Below, piece after piece: positions 8,172-16,634 of a stretch of 64,000 nt of DNA; positions within the stretch are counted from its first letter, which is position 1, and each line of letters begins with the position of its first letter. The translations under genes and the position numbers were made by a program. Source of the DNA: CAVUDO01 sp963740255 (GTDB lineage: Bacteria > Actinomycetota > Actinomycetes > Mycobacteriales > Cryptosporangiaceae); contig CAVUDO010000002.1 in NCBI GenBank assembly GCA_963740255.1, forward strand, positions 744,001 through 808,000, read 5' to 3'. The notes below the pieces were generated by a model that was given only the letters and a program-made list of their open reading frames with translations, made no database searches and had not been told where the DNA came from.

Positions 8172-9143
8172 ATGGAGCAGCGTGCGCTCGGCCACAGTGG
8201 CCTGCTGGTGTCCCGGCTGGCGCTCGGCACCATGACCTGGGGCCGGGACACCGACGCCGACGACGCCGCGGCGCAGCTCAAGGCGTTCGCCGAGGCCGGC
8301 GGCACGCTGGTGGACACCGCCGACATCTACGCCGACGGCGACTCCGAGCGCCTGCTCGGCGGCATGTTGGGTTCGGTGTTGCCCCGCGGGGAGGTGGTGC
8401 TGGCCACCAAGGCCGTCGTGGTGCCCGGCTCGGCCCGACGCCGGGACGCCTCCCGGGGGCACCTGCTGACTGCCCTGGACGCGTCGCTGGGCCGGCTCGG
8501 CGTGGAGCACGTCGACCTCTGGCAGTTGCACGCCTGGGACCCGCACACCCCGCTGGACGAGACGCTGTCGGCCGTGGACATCGCGATCTCCTCCGGCCGG
8601 GTTCGCTACGCGGGAATCTCGAACTACACCGGCTGGCAGACGGCCAAGGCCGCGGCCTGGCAGGGCGCCCGCGGCGCACCGCGGCTGGTCTCCACCCAGA
8701 TGGAGTACTCGCTGCTGGAACGCGGTGTCGAGCGCGAGGTGGTGCCGGCCGCGCTGGACGCCGGCATCGGCCTGCTGCCCTGGTCGCCGCTGGGCCGGGG
8801 CGTGCTCACCGGCAAGTACCGCAACGGCACGCCCGCCGACAGCCGGGGCGCGTCGCCGCACTTCGAACGGTTCGTCGGCCGGTTCCTCGACGACCACTCG
8901 GCCGGCGTGGTGGAGGCGGTGGCGATCGCGGCGGACGGCCTGGGCGTCTCGCCGCTGGCCGTGTCGCTGGCCTGGGTACGGGACCGGCCGGGTGTGGCGG
9001 CCCCCGTGGTCGGGGCGCGCACGGTAGGCCAGCTAACGGGGTCGCTGCAGGCGGACGAGCTGACGCTGCCGGCCGAGATCCGGCGGGCGCTGGACGACGT
9101 GTCGGCGCCGGAGCTCGGGTATCCGGAGCACGCCGGCCTGTGA
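8172..9143 (+). CDS. Aldo/keto reductase
   Basis: A 323-aa NADPH-dependent carbonyl reductase of the AKR superfamily. The catalytic set is visible: Asp/Tyr in DTADIYADG, Lys in LATKAVV, His in WQLHAWD. LPWSPLGRGVLTGKY and the C-terminal VVGARTVGQL are the usual phosphate/nucleotide-binding parts. ATG 8172 was chosen over a long open extension because it gives the standard MEQRALGHSGLLVSRLALGT start; TACCGT lies 8 nt before it. Substrate not predictable. Confidence 0.93.
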   Translation: MEQRALGHSGLLVSRLALGTMTWGRDTDADDAAAQLKAFAEAGGTLVDTADIYADGDSERLLGGMLGSVLPRGEVVLATKAVVVPGSARRRDASRGHLLTALDASLGRLGVEHVDLWQLHAWDPHTPLDETLSAVDIAISSGRVRYAGISNYTGWQTAKAAAWQGARGAPRLVSTQMEYSLLERGVEREVVPAALDAGIGLLPWSPLGRGVLTGKYRNGTPADSRGASPHFERFVGRFLDDHSAGVVEAVAIAADGLGVSPLAVSLAWVRDRPGVAAPVVGARTVGQLTGSLQADELTLPAEIRRALDDVSAPELGYPEHAGL

Positions 9144-9247
9144 GCGCACCGCCCGCGGATGGCGACAGCGGTGCCGCGACGGGATCGAGCCGAAGAATCC
9201 TGCGACACGCCGGGACGGTTGCGGGCCTGGCAGGGCACTATGGCGAG

Positions 9248-9445
9248 GTGCCTCCAGATTACGAGTACGCGCCGCTGAGGTTGCCGCCCGGCACCGACCG
9301 GGTGAGCGCGCAGGTGGAACTCACGCTCCGCGCCGAGTTCGGCGGGTGGGAGTTGACCCGGGTCCGGCTGTACGCCGACGGCACCCGGAAGGTGACGCTC
9401 CGCCGTCACCGCAGCTCGCTGCCCCTGCCGGGCCTGGCGGTCTGA
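9248..9445 (+). CDS. DUF5703 family small protein
   Basis: A 65-aa protein in which PDYEYAPLRLPPGTDRV and GGWELTRVRLYADGTRKVTLRRH match the small actinobacterial DUF5703 family (~60-70 aa). GTG 9248 gives the family length. A longer reading from GTG 9140, which overlaps the aldo/keto reductase stop as GTGA, adds 36 residues with no family likeness but could reflect translational coupling. Function unknown. Confidence 0.75.
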   Translation: MPPDYEYAPLRLPPGTDRVSAQVELTLRAEFGGWELTRVRLYADGTRKVTLRRHRSSLPLPGLAV

Positions 9446-9540
9446 GCGCGGGCGACCTCAGCGGCGCGCCCTGGATGGCCCGCGCTGCCGCGCGGGCGGG
9501 TCAGTCGCGGCACGACACGCCCACGGCGACCGCGCGCCGA

Positions 9541-9590
9541 GCCGGGTGGCTAGCTGCGGGGCCGGGCCGGGTGGCTAGCTGCGGGGCCGG
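9541..9590. repeat. Perfect 25-bp tandem duplication at the end of a gene
   Basis: Positions 9541-9565 and 9566-9590 are identical. The pair straddles the 3' end of the minus-strand gene 9550-10266. Because 25 is not a multiple of 3, the second copy is read in a new frame and supplies the TAG stop at 9550-9552. With a single copy the frame would run on for about eleven further codons. Confidence 0.9.
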
Positions 9591-10266
9591 TCTGTGCCGC
9601 ACTCGCGAAGCCGGTGTCGGCCCGGGGGTCGGCAGCGTCCTCCTCGACGATCTCCTCGTCCAGGCGGAAGAGCAGCACGTCCTCGTGCTCCAGGCGGAAC
9701 GGCTCGTCCTCCTCGGTCTCCGCCGGCTCGCCCAGCGCCAGCGGGCGGGACACCGCGTTGATCAGCAGCACGCCGTTCCCCGGTACCAGCTCGTCCGGGT
9801 AGGCGTCCAGGGCGGCCATGGTGCCGTCGCCGGAGTGGACGATCTCGTACACGGCCTCGCCGAGGTTGGCGACGGCGGTTTCCGCGTGGCCGTCGTTCTG
9901 GCCGGACCAGGTGGCCCGTCGAGCCTCGGACGCCGTACGCAGCAGCCTCGGCACGTCCGGGACCAGGTAGTCGCGGCGGTGCCGCACCGACAGGATCGCC
10001 GAGGTGCCGAGGTCGGCCGGCGGAGCCAGCTCGGCCAGCGACGGCCCGGCGGCGACCTCGCCGGCGTCGAGGTACTCGCAGTCCCACGGGGTGACCTCGT
10101 CGTACGCCTCGCTGATCAGATCGTCGTAGCGCACCGTCGCGTTGTTCAGCGACACATACGCCGCCCACACCTCGTCCTCGGCACCGCCACGCACCCTCGC
10201 GCGATGGGCCCGCGCCGCCGCGATCACCGCGTCGAGTGCCGCGTCGATCTCGGCTTCGGTCGGCAT
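9550..10266 (-). CDS. Conserved actinobacterial hypothetical protein
   Basis: A 238-aa soluble acidic protein starting MPTEAEIDAALDAVIAAARA. It has no recognised catalytic motif. Conserved-looking parts are WAAYVSLNNATVRYDDLI, EVTPWDCEYLD and AILSVRHRRDYLV, reminiscent of small conserved actinobacterial proteins encoded near M20 peptidases. The C-terminal ~35 residues are low in complexity, and the last few come from a frame-shifting 25-bp duplication (9541-9590). It lies 66 nt downstream of the M20 peptidase start-to-stop unit on the same strand and may be co-transcribed. Function unknown. Confidence 0.8.
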   Translation of the reverse strand: MPTEAEIDAALDAVIAAARAHRARVRGGAEDEVWAAYVSLNNATVRYDDLISEAYDEVTPWDCEYLDAGEVAAGPSLAELAPPADLGTSAILSVRHRRDYLVPDVPRLLRTASEARRATWSGQNDGHAETAVANLGEAVYEIVHSGDGTMAALDAYPDELVPGNGVLLINAVSRPLALGEPAETEEDEPFRLEHEDVLLFRLDEEIVEEDAADPRADTGFASAAQTGPAASHPARPRS

Positions 10267-10332
10267 GGCGGGCTCCCGGGTGCAGAGGGTGGAGTCGCGG
10301 GTTGGAGGTCGGACGACATCAGCGGGACGGCA

Positions 10333-11643
10333 TCAGCAGCGGGAGAGGAACCGGTCGAGGACGCGTACCCCGAAGCGTAGGCCCTCCAGGGGCACCCGCT
10401 CATCCACCCCGTGGAACAGCGACGCGAAATCGAGATCGGGCGGCAACCTCAGCGGGGAGAACCCGAAGCACCGGATGCCGAGCCGCGCGAACGCTTTCGC
10501 GTCGGTGCCACCGGAGAGCATGTAGGGCACCGGGTGGCCGTCCGGGTCCTCCGCGCGCAGCGCCGCGGACATGGCGTCCACCAACTCGCCGTCGAACGTG
10601 GTCTCCAGGGCCGGCTGGCGGACGATCTGCTCGACCTCGACGTCCGGGCCGGCGAGTTCGGCGACCGTGCGCAGCAGCTCCTCCTCCTGACCGGGGACGG
10701 CGCGCCCGTCGATCACCGCGGTGGCGGTGCCGGGAATGACGTTGGCCTTGTAGCCGGCGGCGAGCATGGTCGGGTTGGCGGTGTTGCGCACCGTCGCGCC
10801 GATCAGGCGGGCGATGGGGCCGAGCTTGGCCAGCACGGTCTCCGGGTCGTCCGGGTCGAGCTCGATCCCGAGCAACTCGGAGACCGCGTCCAGGAAGCTG
10901 CGGGTGGTGTCGGTCATGACCAGCGGGAACCGGTGCCTGCCGATCCGGGCAACCGCCTCGGACAGGGCCGTGATCGCGTTGTCGTCGTGGACGAACGAGC
11001 CGTGCCCCGCACGGCCGCGGGCCACCAGCCGCAGCCAGGCGATGCCCTTCTGCGCGGTCTCGATCGGATAGAGCCGCAGGTCGTTGCCCAGGCTGACCGA
11101 GAACCCGCCAACCTCGCTGATCGCCTCCGTGCAGCCCTCGAAGAGCTCCGGATGGTTGTCGACCATCCAGTGCCCGCCGAGGCCGCCGCCGGCCTCCTCG
11201 TCGGCCAGGAAGGCCAGCACGATGTCGCGGGGCGGACGCCGGCCCTCGCGCTGCCACTGCCGGACCAGGGCCAGCACCATCGCGTCCATGTCCTTCATGT
11301 CCACCGCGCCGCGGCCCCAGAGGTAGCCGTCGCGGATCTCGCCGGCGAACGGGTCGACCGCCCAGTCGGCGGCGTTGGCCGGCACCACGTCAAGGTGGCC
11401 GTGAATGACCAGCGCGCCACGGGAGGAGTCCGCGCCGGGGATGCGGGCGACCAGGCTCGCCCGGGTGCGTTCGCTCTCGTGGATCTCCGAGTCGATGCCC
11501 ACCTCGGCCAGCTTCTCCGCGACGTACTCCGCCGCGACCCGCTCGCCGACACTGGTTGCTGTCTCACCGGTGTTGGTGGTGTCGATCCGGATCAGGTCGC
11601 GGGCAAGGTCGACGACCTCGTCCTGCGCGGTCAGCGTCGTCAT
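10333..11643 (-). CDS. M20 family metallopeptidase (DapE/ArgE-like)
   Basis: A 436-aa di-zinc hydrolase of the M20/M25/M40 family. Metal and catalytic residues are visible: H/D in LVIHGHLDVVPA, D in WGRGAVDMKDMD, the EE pair in FLADEEAGGG and the late His region in LSGGTDAKAFA. The dimerisation domain carries GRAGHGSFVHDDNA. No signal peptide, so cytoplasmic. The locus corresponds in order to M. tuberculosis Rv2141c, annotated dapE2; real substrate (succinyl-diaminopimelate or a peptide) is not decided by sequence. Confidence 0.92.
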   Translation of the reverse strand: MTTLTAQDEVVDLARDLIRIDTTNTGETATSVGERVAAEYVAEKLAEVGIDSEIHESERTRASLVARIPGADSSRGALVIHGHLDVVPANAADWAVDPFAGEIRDGYLWGRGAVDMKDMDAMVLALVRQWQREGRRPPRDIVLAFLADEEAGGGLGGHWMVDNHPELFEGCTEAISEVGGFSVSLGNDLRLYPIETAQKGIAWLRLVARGRAGHGSFVHDDNAITALSEAVARIGRHRFPLVMTDTTRSFLDAVSELLGIELDPDDPETVLAKLGPIARLIGATVRNTANPTMLAAGYKANVIPGTATAVIDGRAVPGQEEELLRTVAELAGPDVEVEQIVRQPALETTFDGELVDAMSAALRAEDPDGHPVPYMLSGGTDAKAFARLGIRCFGFSPLRLPPDLDFASLFHGVDERVPLEGLRFGVRVLDRFLSRC

Positions 11644-11771
11644 TCCCCTGTTCTATCAGGTACCGGAGACCTGGCAGGCGCTCCGACCACACCTTCACCC
11701 GGGCCTCCGAACGGGGCACCGACCGGCCGGCCGTGGGAGGAGGCAACGGCGCGCCGCGCGGCCGAACCGGG

Positions 11772-11801
11772 TTGGGGCGGCCCGGCGCCGTTGGGTAGAG
11801 T
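11772..11801 (+). promoter_or_regulatory. Candidate promoter of tRNA-Leu
   Basis: TTGGGG (11772-11777) and TAGAGT (11796-11801), separated by 18 nt, lie about 35 nt upstream of the mature tRNA 5' end. The -10 fits TAnnnT; the -35 keeps only the TTG. No other promoter-like pair is seen in this spacer. Confidence 0.4.
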
Positions 11802-11835
11802 TCTCCCTGCGACTCGCCGCGAGGCGGGCACACCT

Positions 11836-11918
11836 GTCCGGGTGGCGGAATGGCAGACGCGCTAGCTTGAGGTGCTAGTGCCCTTAGGGGCGTGGGGGTT
11901 CAAGTCCCCCCTCGGACA
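11836..11918 (+). tRNA. tRNA-Leu (anticodon GAG)
   Basis: A class-II tRNA. The seven-base acceptor stem pairs 11836-11842 with 11911-11917 with one G-U pair. The anticodon stem CTAGC/GCTAG encloses TTGAGGT, placing GAG at 11869-11871. A long variable arm (TGCCCTTAGGGGCG) and the T-loop GGTTCAAGTCC are present. The 3' CCA is not encoded (bases after the discriminator A are CACC). It reads CUC/CUU leucine codons. Confidence 0.97.
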
Positions 11919-12026
11919 CACCGTTGTACATACCCCTGGCCGTGTAGTGAGTCACACAGCGCTCGGCGGCAGGTCACGCAGAGCGTTGCTCATGATGGCC
12001 GACAGGCTCGTCACGCCGGCCCGAAC

Positions 12027-12071
12027 GCCTTGCTGCGCAACGGTTGCAAGGCCTCCTCAGTTTCATTTATA
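12027..12071 (+). promoter_or_regulatory. Palindrome overlapping a promoter upstream of helR (RAE-like?)
   Basis: GCCTTGC (12027-12033) and GCAAGGC (12046-12052) form a 7-bp inverted repeat. Its right arm overlaps TTGCAA (12044-12049), which with TTTATA (12066-12071) and a 16-nt spacer makes a plausible sigma-A promoter. HelR genes are known to be induced through the rifamycin-associated element, which contains a CTTGC...GCAAGG palindrome. The arms match that pattern but the spacing here is much wider, so identity with RAE is an inference. Confidence 0.45.
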
Positions 12072-12121
12072 GCAGAGTCCAGCAGCTCTCATGAGCGCCG
12101 AAATTTGGATCTAAGGTGACG

Positions 12122-12144
12122 ATCCTCAGATCGGAGCTGAGGAT
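12122..12144 (+). promoter_or_regulatory. Start-codon hairpin holding the helR ribosome-binding site
   Basis: ATCCTCAG (12122-12129) and CTGAGGAT (12137-12144) pair perfectly over 8 bp with a 7-nt loop ATCGGAG. The loop contains the GGAG Shine-Dalgarno and the stem ends exactly at the ATG at 12145. The structure could limit or time translation of HelR. Confidence 0.6.
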
Positions 12145-14292
12145 ATGGACCCCTTGACCACCAGCGCGTTCGACCTTCCCGACCACCTCGCCCCCAAGGC
12201 CGACCCGACGCTGGTCGCCGACGACGAGCAGCACTTCGCGGCCATCGCGGAGAGCCTCGAGCAGTCGATCGCGGACCTGTCCGACCGCCTCGCTGCCGAG
12301 CGCAAGGCGCCCGGCGGCATCGGCCAGGAGGCGATGGACCGGGACATGGAGATCCACCGGCTGACCGCCCGCCTGCGCGCCCTGCGTCGCTTCGGTGTGG
12401 ACCTGTGCCTCGGACGCATCGTCAGCGCGGACAACCCCGAGCCCGTGTACATCGGACGACTTGGCCTCACGGACAGCGCGGGTCGTCGGCTGCTGCTCGA
12501 CTGGCGCTCCCCCGCGGCTGAGCCGTTCTTCGGAGCGACCCACGCCAACCCGATGGGTCTGGCAAGCCGCCGCAGGTACCGCTGGACCCGCGGCCGGATC
12601 ACCGACTACTGGGACGAGGTGTTCACCCCGGACGGGTTCGAGGGGCACGCCGCGCTCGACGACCAGTCCGCCTTCATCGCCAGCCTGGGCGGCAACCGGT
12701 CGGCCCGGATGCGAGACGTGCTCGGCACCATCCAGGCCGACCAGGACGCCATCATCCGCGCCGGGTCCCGCGGCGCTCTCGTCGTCGACGGCGGTCCGGG
12801 TACGGGGAAGACCGTCGTGGCCCTGCACCGCTCCGCCTACCTCCTCTACGCCGACCCTCGCCTCGGCCACCGCCGGGGTGGCGTGCTGTTCGTCGGTCCG
12901 CACCAGCCCTACCTGGCCTATGTGGCCGACGTACTCCCCAGCCTCGGAGAGGAGGGCGTGCAGACCTGCACCCTGCGGGACCTCGTCGCCGAGGGAGCCG
13001 CGGCAGCGGCCGAGCCCGACCCGGACGTGGTTCTCCTGAAGTCGTCCGCGAACCTGGTGAAGGCGGTCGACACGGCCGTCAGGTTCTACGAGGAGCCGCC
13101 CATCAGTCCGATGACGGTCCAGATCCAATCGTCCGAGATCTGGCTGAGCGCCGACGACTGGGCCGAGGCCTTCGGGGCACCAGATCCCGGTACCCCGCAC
13201 AACGAGGCGCGCGACCAGATCTGGGAGGAGCTGCTCACGATCCTGGTGGAGGGGCACGACGGCGACGAACCGCCTGACCTGCTCCGGAAGTCGCTGCTGC
13301 AGAACAGGGAGCTGCTCGCGGCCTTCAACCGGGCGTGGCCGCTGCTCGAGGCGGCTGACCTCGTCGGAGACCTCTGGTCGGTGCCCGCGTATCTGCGCAG
13401 GTGCGCGCCCTGGCTCAGCCCCGAGGACGTCCGGACGCTGCAGCGTCAGGACACCCAGGCCTGGACCGTATCCGATCTGCCGCTCGTGGACGCGGCACGG
13501 CAGCGACTCGGCGACCCGAAGGCGGCACGACGCAAGCGTCGGCACGCCGCCGCCGTCGCCGCCGAACGCGAGCGCATGGCCAGCGTCGTCGACCGCCTGA
13601 TCGAGGCCGATGACGACGGTGAGGGCCTGGTGACGAGCCTGCGCCAGCAGGGTCTCCAGGATGCCCTGGTCGACGAGACCGCCCTGCCCAGCGCGGACCC
13701 GGACCTGCTCGCCGGCCCGTTCGCGCACATCGTCGTGGACGAGGCTCAGGAACTGACCGACGCGGAGTGGCAGATGCTGCTGCTCCGCTGCCCGTCCCGG
13801 AGCTTCACCGTCGTCGGAGACCGTGCCCAGGCCAGGCACGGGTTCGCGGAGTCGTGGCAGGAACGGCTCGGGCGGATCGGGCTCGACCGGATCAACCTGG
13901 CCACCCTGAGCGTCAACTACCGGACGCCGGAAGAGGTCATGGCCGAAGCCGAGCCGGTCATCCGGGCGGTGCTCCCGGATGCCAACGTGCCGACCTCCAT
14001 CCGCAGCAGCGGCGTCCCCGTCGTCCACGGATCCGCTTCGGAGCTGGGCCCGATCCTCGACGCCTGGCTCGCCACGCATGCCGACGGGACCGCCTGCGTC
14101 ATCGGCGATCCCGCGTTCCGGGCGACGTCCCGCGTCCGGTCGCTGACCCCGGAGCTGTCGAAGGGGCTTGAGTTCGACCTGGTCGTCCTCATCGACCCGG
14201 AGGCGTTCGGCACGGGCGCCGAAGGAGCGGTCGACCGCTATGTCGCGATGACCCGAGCGACCCAGCGGCTGGTCATCCTCACGAGGTCCTGA
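12145..14292 (+). CDS. helR: RNA polymerase recycling motor ATPase HelR (rifamycin protection)
   Basis: A 715-aa superfamily-1 helicase-like ATPase of the HelD/HelR type. HelR displaces rifamycins from RNA polymerase and so protects transcription. The N-terminus (residues ~20-95) is a long charged helical region expected to enter the polymerase secondary channel. Walker A is GGPGTGKT (~215), Walker B HIVVDEAQEL (~527), and the late helicase motif YVAMTRATQRL (~695). LLDWRSPAAEPFF is a family signature. The upstream palindrome/promoter and the start-codon hairpin suggest induced expression. It follows tRNA-Leu directly. HelD without drug-displacement activity is the alternative. Confidence 0.88.
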   Translation: MDPLTTSAFDLPDHLAPKADPTLVADDEQHFAAIAESLEQSIADLSDRLAAERKAPGGIGQEAMDRDMEIHRLTARLRALRRFGVDLCLGRIVSADNPEPVYIGRLGLTDSAGRRLLLDWRSPAAEPFFGATHANPMGLASRRRYRWTRGRITDYWDEVFTPDGFEGHAALDDQSAFIASLGGNRSARMRDVLGTIQADQDAIIRAGSRGALVVDGGPGTGKTVVALHRSAYLLYADPRLGHRRGGVLFVGPHQPYLAYVADVLPSLGEEGVQTCTLRDLVAEGAAAAAEPDPDVVLLKSSANLVKAVDTAVRFYEEPPISPMTVQIQSSEIWLSADDWAEAFGAPDPGTPHNEARDQIWEELLTILVEGHDGDEPPDLLRKSLLQNRELLAAFNRAWPLLEAADLVGDLWSVPAYLRRCAPWLSPEDVRTLQRQDTQAWTVSDLPLVDAARQRLGDPKAARRKRRHAAAVAAERERMASVVDRLIEADDDGEGLVTSLRQQGLQDALVDETALPSADPDLLAGPFAHIVVDEAQELTDAEWQMLLLRCPSRSFTVVGDRAQARHGFAESWQERLGRIGLDRINLATLSVNYRTPEEVMAEAEPVIRAVLPDANVPTSIRSSGVPVVHGSASELGPILDAWLATHADGTACVIGDPAFRATSRVRSLTPELSKGLEFDLVVLIDPEAFGTGAEGAVDRYVAMTRATQRLVILTRS

Positions 14293-14461
14293 CGCATGGT
14301 GATCATGTACACAGGTTCGAAGTCGCGCCCTCGGAGACGTAGATCGCCACGACTGCCTCTCAAGCGCTGGCGGGAGGTCGTCGTGGGCCGCCTCGGCCGA
14401 CGATGCCTCGACCATCGGCAACCCGAAGCGTTGTCACCGCCGGGCGCCCCGGTGCGGCAGT

Positions 14462-15331
14462 TCAGCGGTGGCTGCGGCGGAAATCGCCGGGCGTGGTGGC
14501 CGACATCCGGTGGAAGAACTTCCCGAAGTTGGTGGCCTCGCTGAACCCGAGTCGCACGGCGATCTGCTCGACCGGGCTGTCGGATCCGATCAGCAGGCGC
14601 TTGGCTTCCAGCGCCACCCGTTCGTCGACGAGATCCTTGGCGGACCTTCCGGTTGCCTGTTCACAGGCCCGGTTGAGCGTCCGGCGCGAGTAGCCCAGCG
14701 CCTTCGCGTAGTCCTGTGCGTGCCGGGTGGTGGCGAAGCGGGCCTCCAGAAGCGCACAGAACGCGACGTACCGCGAGGAGCGCGCCGCCGCCGGTTGGTG
14801 CCCCAAGCGGACGCCGACCTCCAGCAGGAGAACGTCGAGCCGGGCCCGCAGCAGCGCACCGAACCGGGCCGTCCCGTCGAACTGTTCCTGCTCGAGGCGG
14901 ATGGCCTGGATGTCGCGCCGCAGTCGGGCCGTCTCCTGCGAGGAGAGCTGTCCGTGCAGCGCACCGGTGCCGAGCGGCAGGAGGTGGTCGCCGGTGCTCG
15001 GACGCAGACTCTCGGGCGGGAAGACGACCAGGTCGGCGACGGCGGTCCCCTGCCAGCGGAAGCGGTGGACCTGACCGGGGCGGATGAGCTGCACCGTGCC
15101 CCGGCGCAGCTCGACGGTGCCGAAGTCGACCTCGTGCTCGCCGCGTCCGCTGACCGTCAGCAGGAGCAGGTAGAACTCCAGGCGTTCCGGAGTGGCGAAG
15201 AATGCCTCCCCGTACCGCTGCAGCAGCTCGTGCCGGTGCATCGCCTCCACCGGCAGCCGCGCGTGCCTGGTGCTGCGGTAGGCGAGCTCGCGAATCGCGT
15301 CGGGCGGGCCGGCTTGGCCGGTTCTGACCAT
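14462..15331 (-). CDS. AraC family transcriptional regulator
   Basis: A 289-aa regulator. The N-terminal ~165 residues are a cupin-like sensor (HEVDFGTVELRRGTVQLIRPG, QVHRFRW). The C-terminal ~100 residues hold the double helix-turn-helix: HAQDYAKALGYSRRTLNRAC and EQIAVRLGFSEATNFGKFFH, followed by TTPGDFRRSH. ATG 15331 is preceded directly by an in-frame GTG at 15334. It is divergent from the SnoaL-like gene and probably regulates it and itself from the 55-bp shared spacer. Ligand unknown. Confidence 0.92.
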   Translation of the reverse strand: MVRTGQAGPPDAIRELAYRSTRHARLPVEAMHRHELLQRYGEAFFATPERLEFYLLLLTVSGRGEHEVDFGTVELRRGTVQLIRPGQVHRFRWQGTAVADLVVFPPESLRPSTGDHLLPLGTGALHGQLSSQETARLRRDIQAIRLEQEQFDGTARFGALLRARLDVLLLEVGVRLGHQPAAARSSRYVAFCALLEARFATTRHAQDYAKALGYSRRTLNRACEQATGRSAKDLVDERVALEAKRLLIGSDSPVEQIAVRLGFSEATNFGKFFHRMSATTPGDFRRSHR

Positions 15332-15386
15332 CACCGGTCAGGTTCTCACCTCGACCGGCCAGGGTCCAACGGCTCTGATGGGACAC

Positions 15387-16172
15387 ATGAGCGCAAAGAT
15401 TGACCATGTGACCCGGCTGTACCTCGAAGGCATCCGCGACGGCAATCCCCGGCAGGCGATCACCGCCTACTCCGGGGATCGCTACACCCAGCACAGCACG
15501 GGTGTCGCCGACGGCATCGAGGGGTTCCTCGCCTTCTTCGAGCCGTTCATGAAGCGGAACCCGAAGCGGGAGATCGAGATCGTCCGGGCCATCGAGGACG
15601 GTCGTCATGTGTTCGTGCACGCCTACCAGCGCCTCAACGACGGCGAGTCCGAGTGGGTCACCACCGATCTGTTCGACACCGACGGCCAGGACCTGATCGT
15701 CGAGCACTGGGACACCATCACGCCGTTCGCGCACGAGAGCGTGAACGGGCACACCCAGGTCGACGGAGCAACCGACATCACCGACCTGGATCACACCGAG
15801 GAGAACAAGAAGATCGTCCGCGCGTTCCTCGAAACGATGATCCGGGGCGGAGGGGCGCTCGACCGGCTGCCGGATTTCCTCTCGTCCGAGAGCTACGTCC
15901 AGCACAACCCCGAGATTGCCGACGGCATCGACGGTCTCGTCGACTTCTCCGTCCGATCGCTCGCCGCCGGCACCGCGATGACCTACGACGAGATCGTCCA
16001 CCTGGTCGGCCAGGGCAACTTCGTCGCCACGTACTCCCGAGCCGCCAGGGGTGGGGAGGCGTACGCCGCCTTCGACCTCTTCCGTCTTGCCGGCGGGCGC
16101 ATCGTCGAGCACTGGGACAACTGGGAGAAGATCGCACCCCCCGAGGACTGGAACAACTCGGGCAAGTTCTGA
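15387..16172 (+). CDS. Tandem two-domain SnoaL-like (NTF2-fold) protein
   Basis: A 261-aa protein made of two related SnoaL-like halves. YTQHSTGVADGIEGFLAFF near the start matches YVQHNPEIADGIDGLVDFS near the middle, and LIVEHWDTITPF matches RIVEHWDNWEKI. Each half has the family length of ~120 residues, joined near residue 130. Such proteins bind or convert small hydrophobic or polyketide-like molecules; the substrate is unknown. ATG 15387 is preferred to ATG 15378 because of the GGGACA before it. Divergent from the AraC regulator. Confidence 0.85.
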   Translation: MSAKIDHVTRLYLEGIRDGNPRQAITAYSGDRYTQHSTGVADGIEGFLAFFEPFMKRNPKREIEIVRAIEDGRHVFVHAYQRLNDGESEWVTTDLFDTDGQDLIVEHWDTITPFAHESVNGHTQVDGATDITDLDHTEENKKIVRAFLETMIRGGGALDRLPDFLSSESYVQHNPEIADGIDGLVDFSVRSLAAGTAMTYDEIVHLVGQGNFVATYSRAARGGEAYAAFDLFRLAGGRIVEHWDNWEKIAPPEDWNNSGKF

Positions 16173-16250
16173 CGTCCGGCCGGACCGGTCAACGGGATCG
16201 CCCCGTCGCGGGTGCGCCATCGGTCGCGCCGGAGGCTCAGGAACGACGCG

Positions 16251-16634
16251 TCAGGGGCCGCTTCCGTACGGCCGGGTGATGATCTCCAGGAGGTGGCCGC
16301 TCGGGTCATCCCAGTAGACGCCCCGGCCGCCGTCGTGGGTGTTGAACTCCCCCGGCTGACGTCGGAACGGATCGGCCCAGTACGGCAGTCCACGCTCGAC
16401 GATCCGGCCGAAGATCTCGTCGAACTCCGGCTCCTCGACCAGAAACGCGTAGTGCTGCGGATGGACCGGTTCCTCGTCGTCCACGAAGTCCAGCGAGACC
16501 TCGTTGGACACCTCGACGACCAGGAACGGGCCGTACGACTTGGGGTCGCCCAGACCGAGCATGTCGGCCAGGAACCGCGCGGACTCCCGCTTGTCGCGGA
16601 CCCGCACGATGGTGTGGTTCAACCTCACGGACAC
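16251..16634 (-). CDS. VOC (glyoxalase-fold) family protein
   Basis: A 127-aa vicinal-oxygen-chelate protein with the usual start MSVRLNHTIVRVRDKRESARF, HYAFLVEEPEFDEIFGRI and the C-terminal VYWDDPSGHLLEIITRPYG. Metal ligands are probably His in LNHT, His in QHYAF and Glu in LLEI. Family members include glyoxalases, dioxygenases and resistance proteins; none can be chosen here. The start is divergent from the kinase gene across ~250 bp that show no other feature. Confidence 0.9.
   Translation of the reverse strand: MSVRLNHTIVRVRDKRESARFLADMLGLGDPKSYGPFLVVEVSNEVSLDFVDDEEPVHPQHYAFLVEEPEFDEIFGRIVERGLPYWADPFRRQPGEFNTHDGGRGVYWDDPSGHLLEIITRPYGSGP

Noticed and set aside
11895..11918. Duplicate of the tRNA-Leu 3' end as an attachment site.
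   Set aside because: No second copy of the T-arm/acceptor sequence was found in the window, and there is no integrase.
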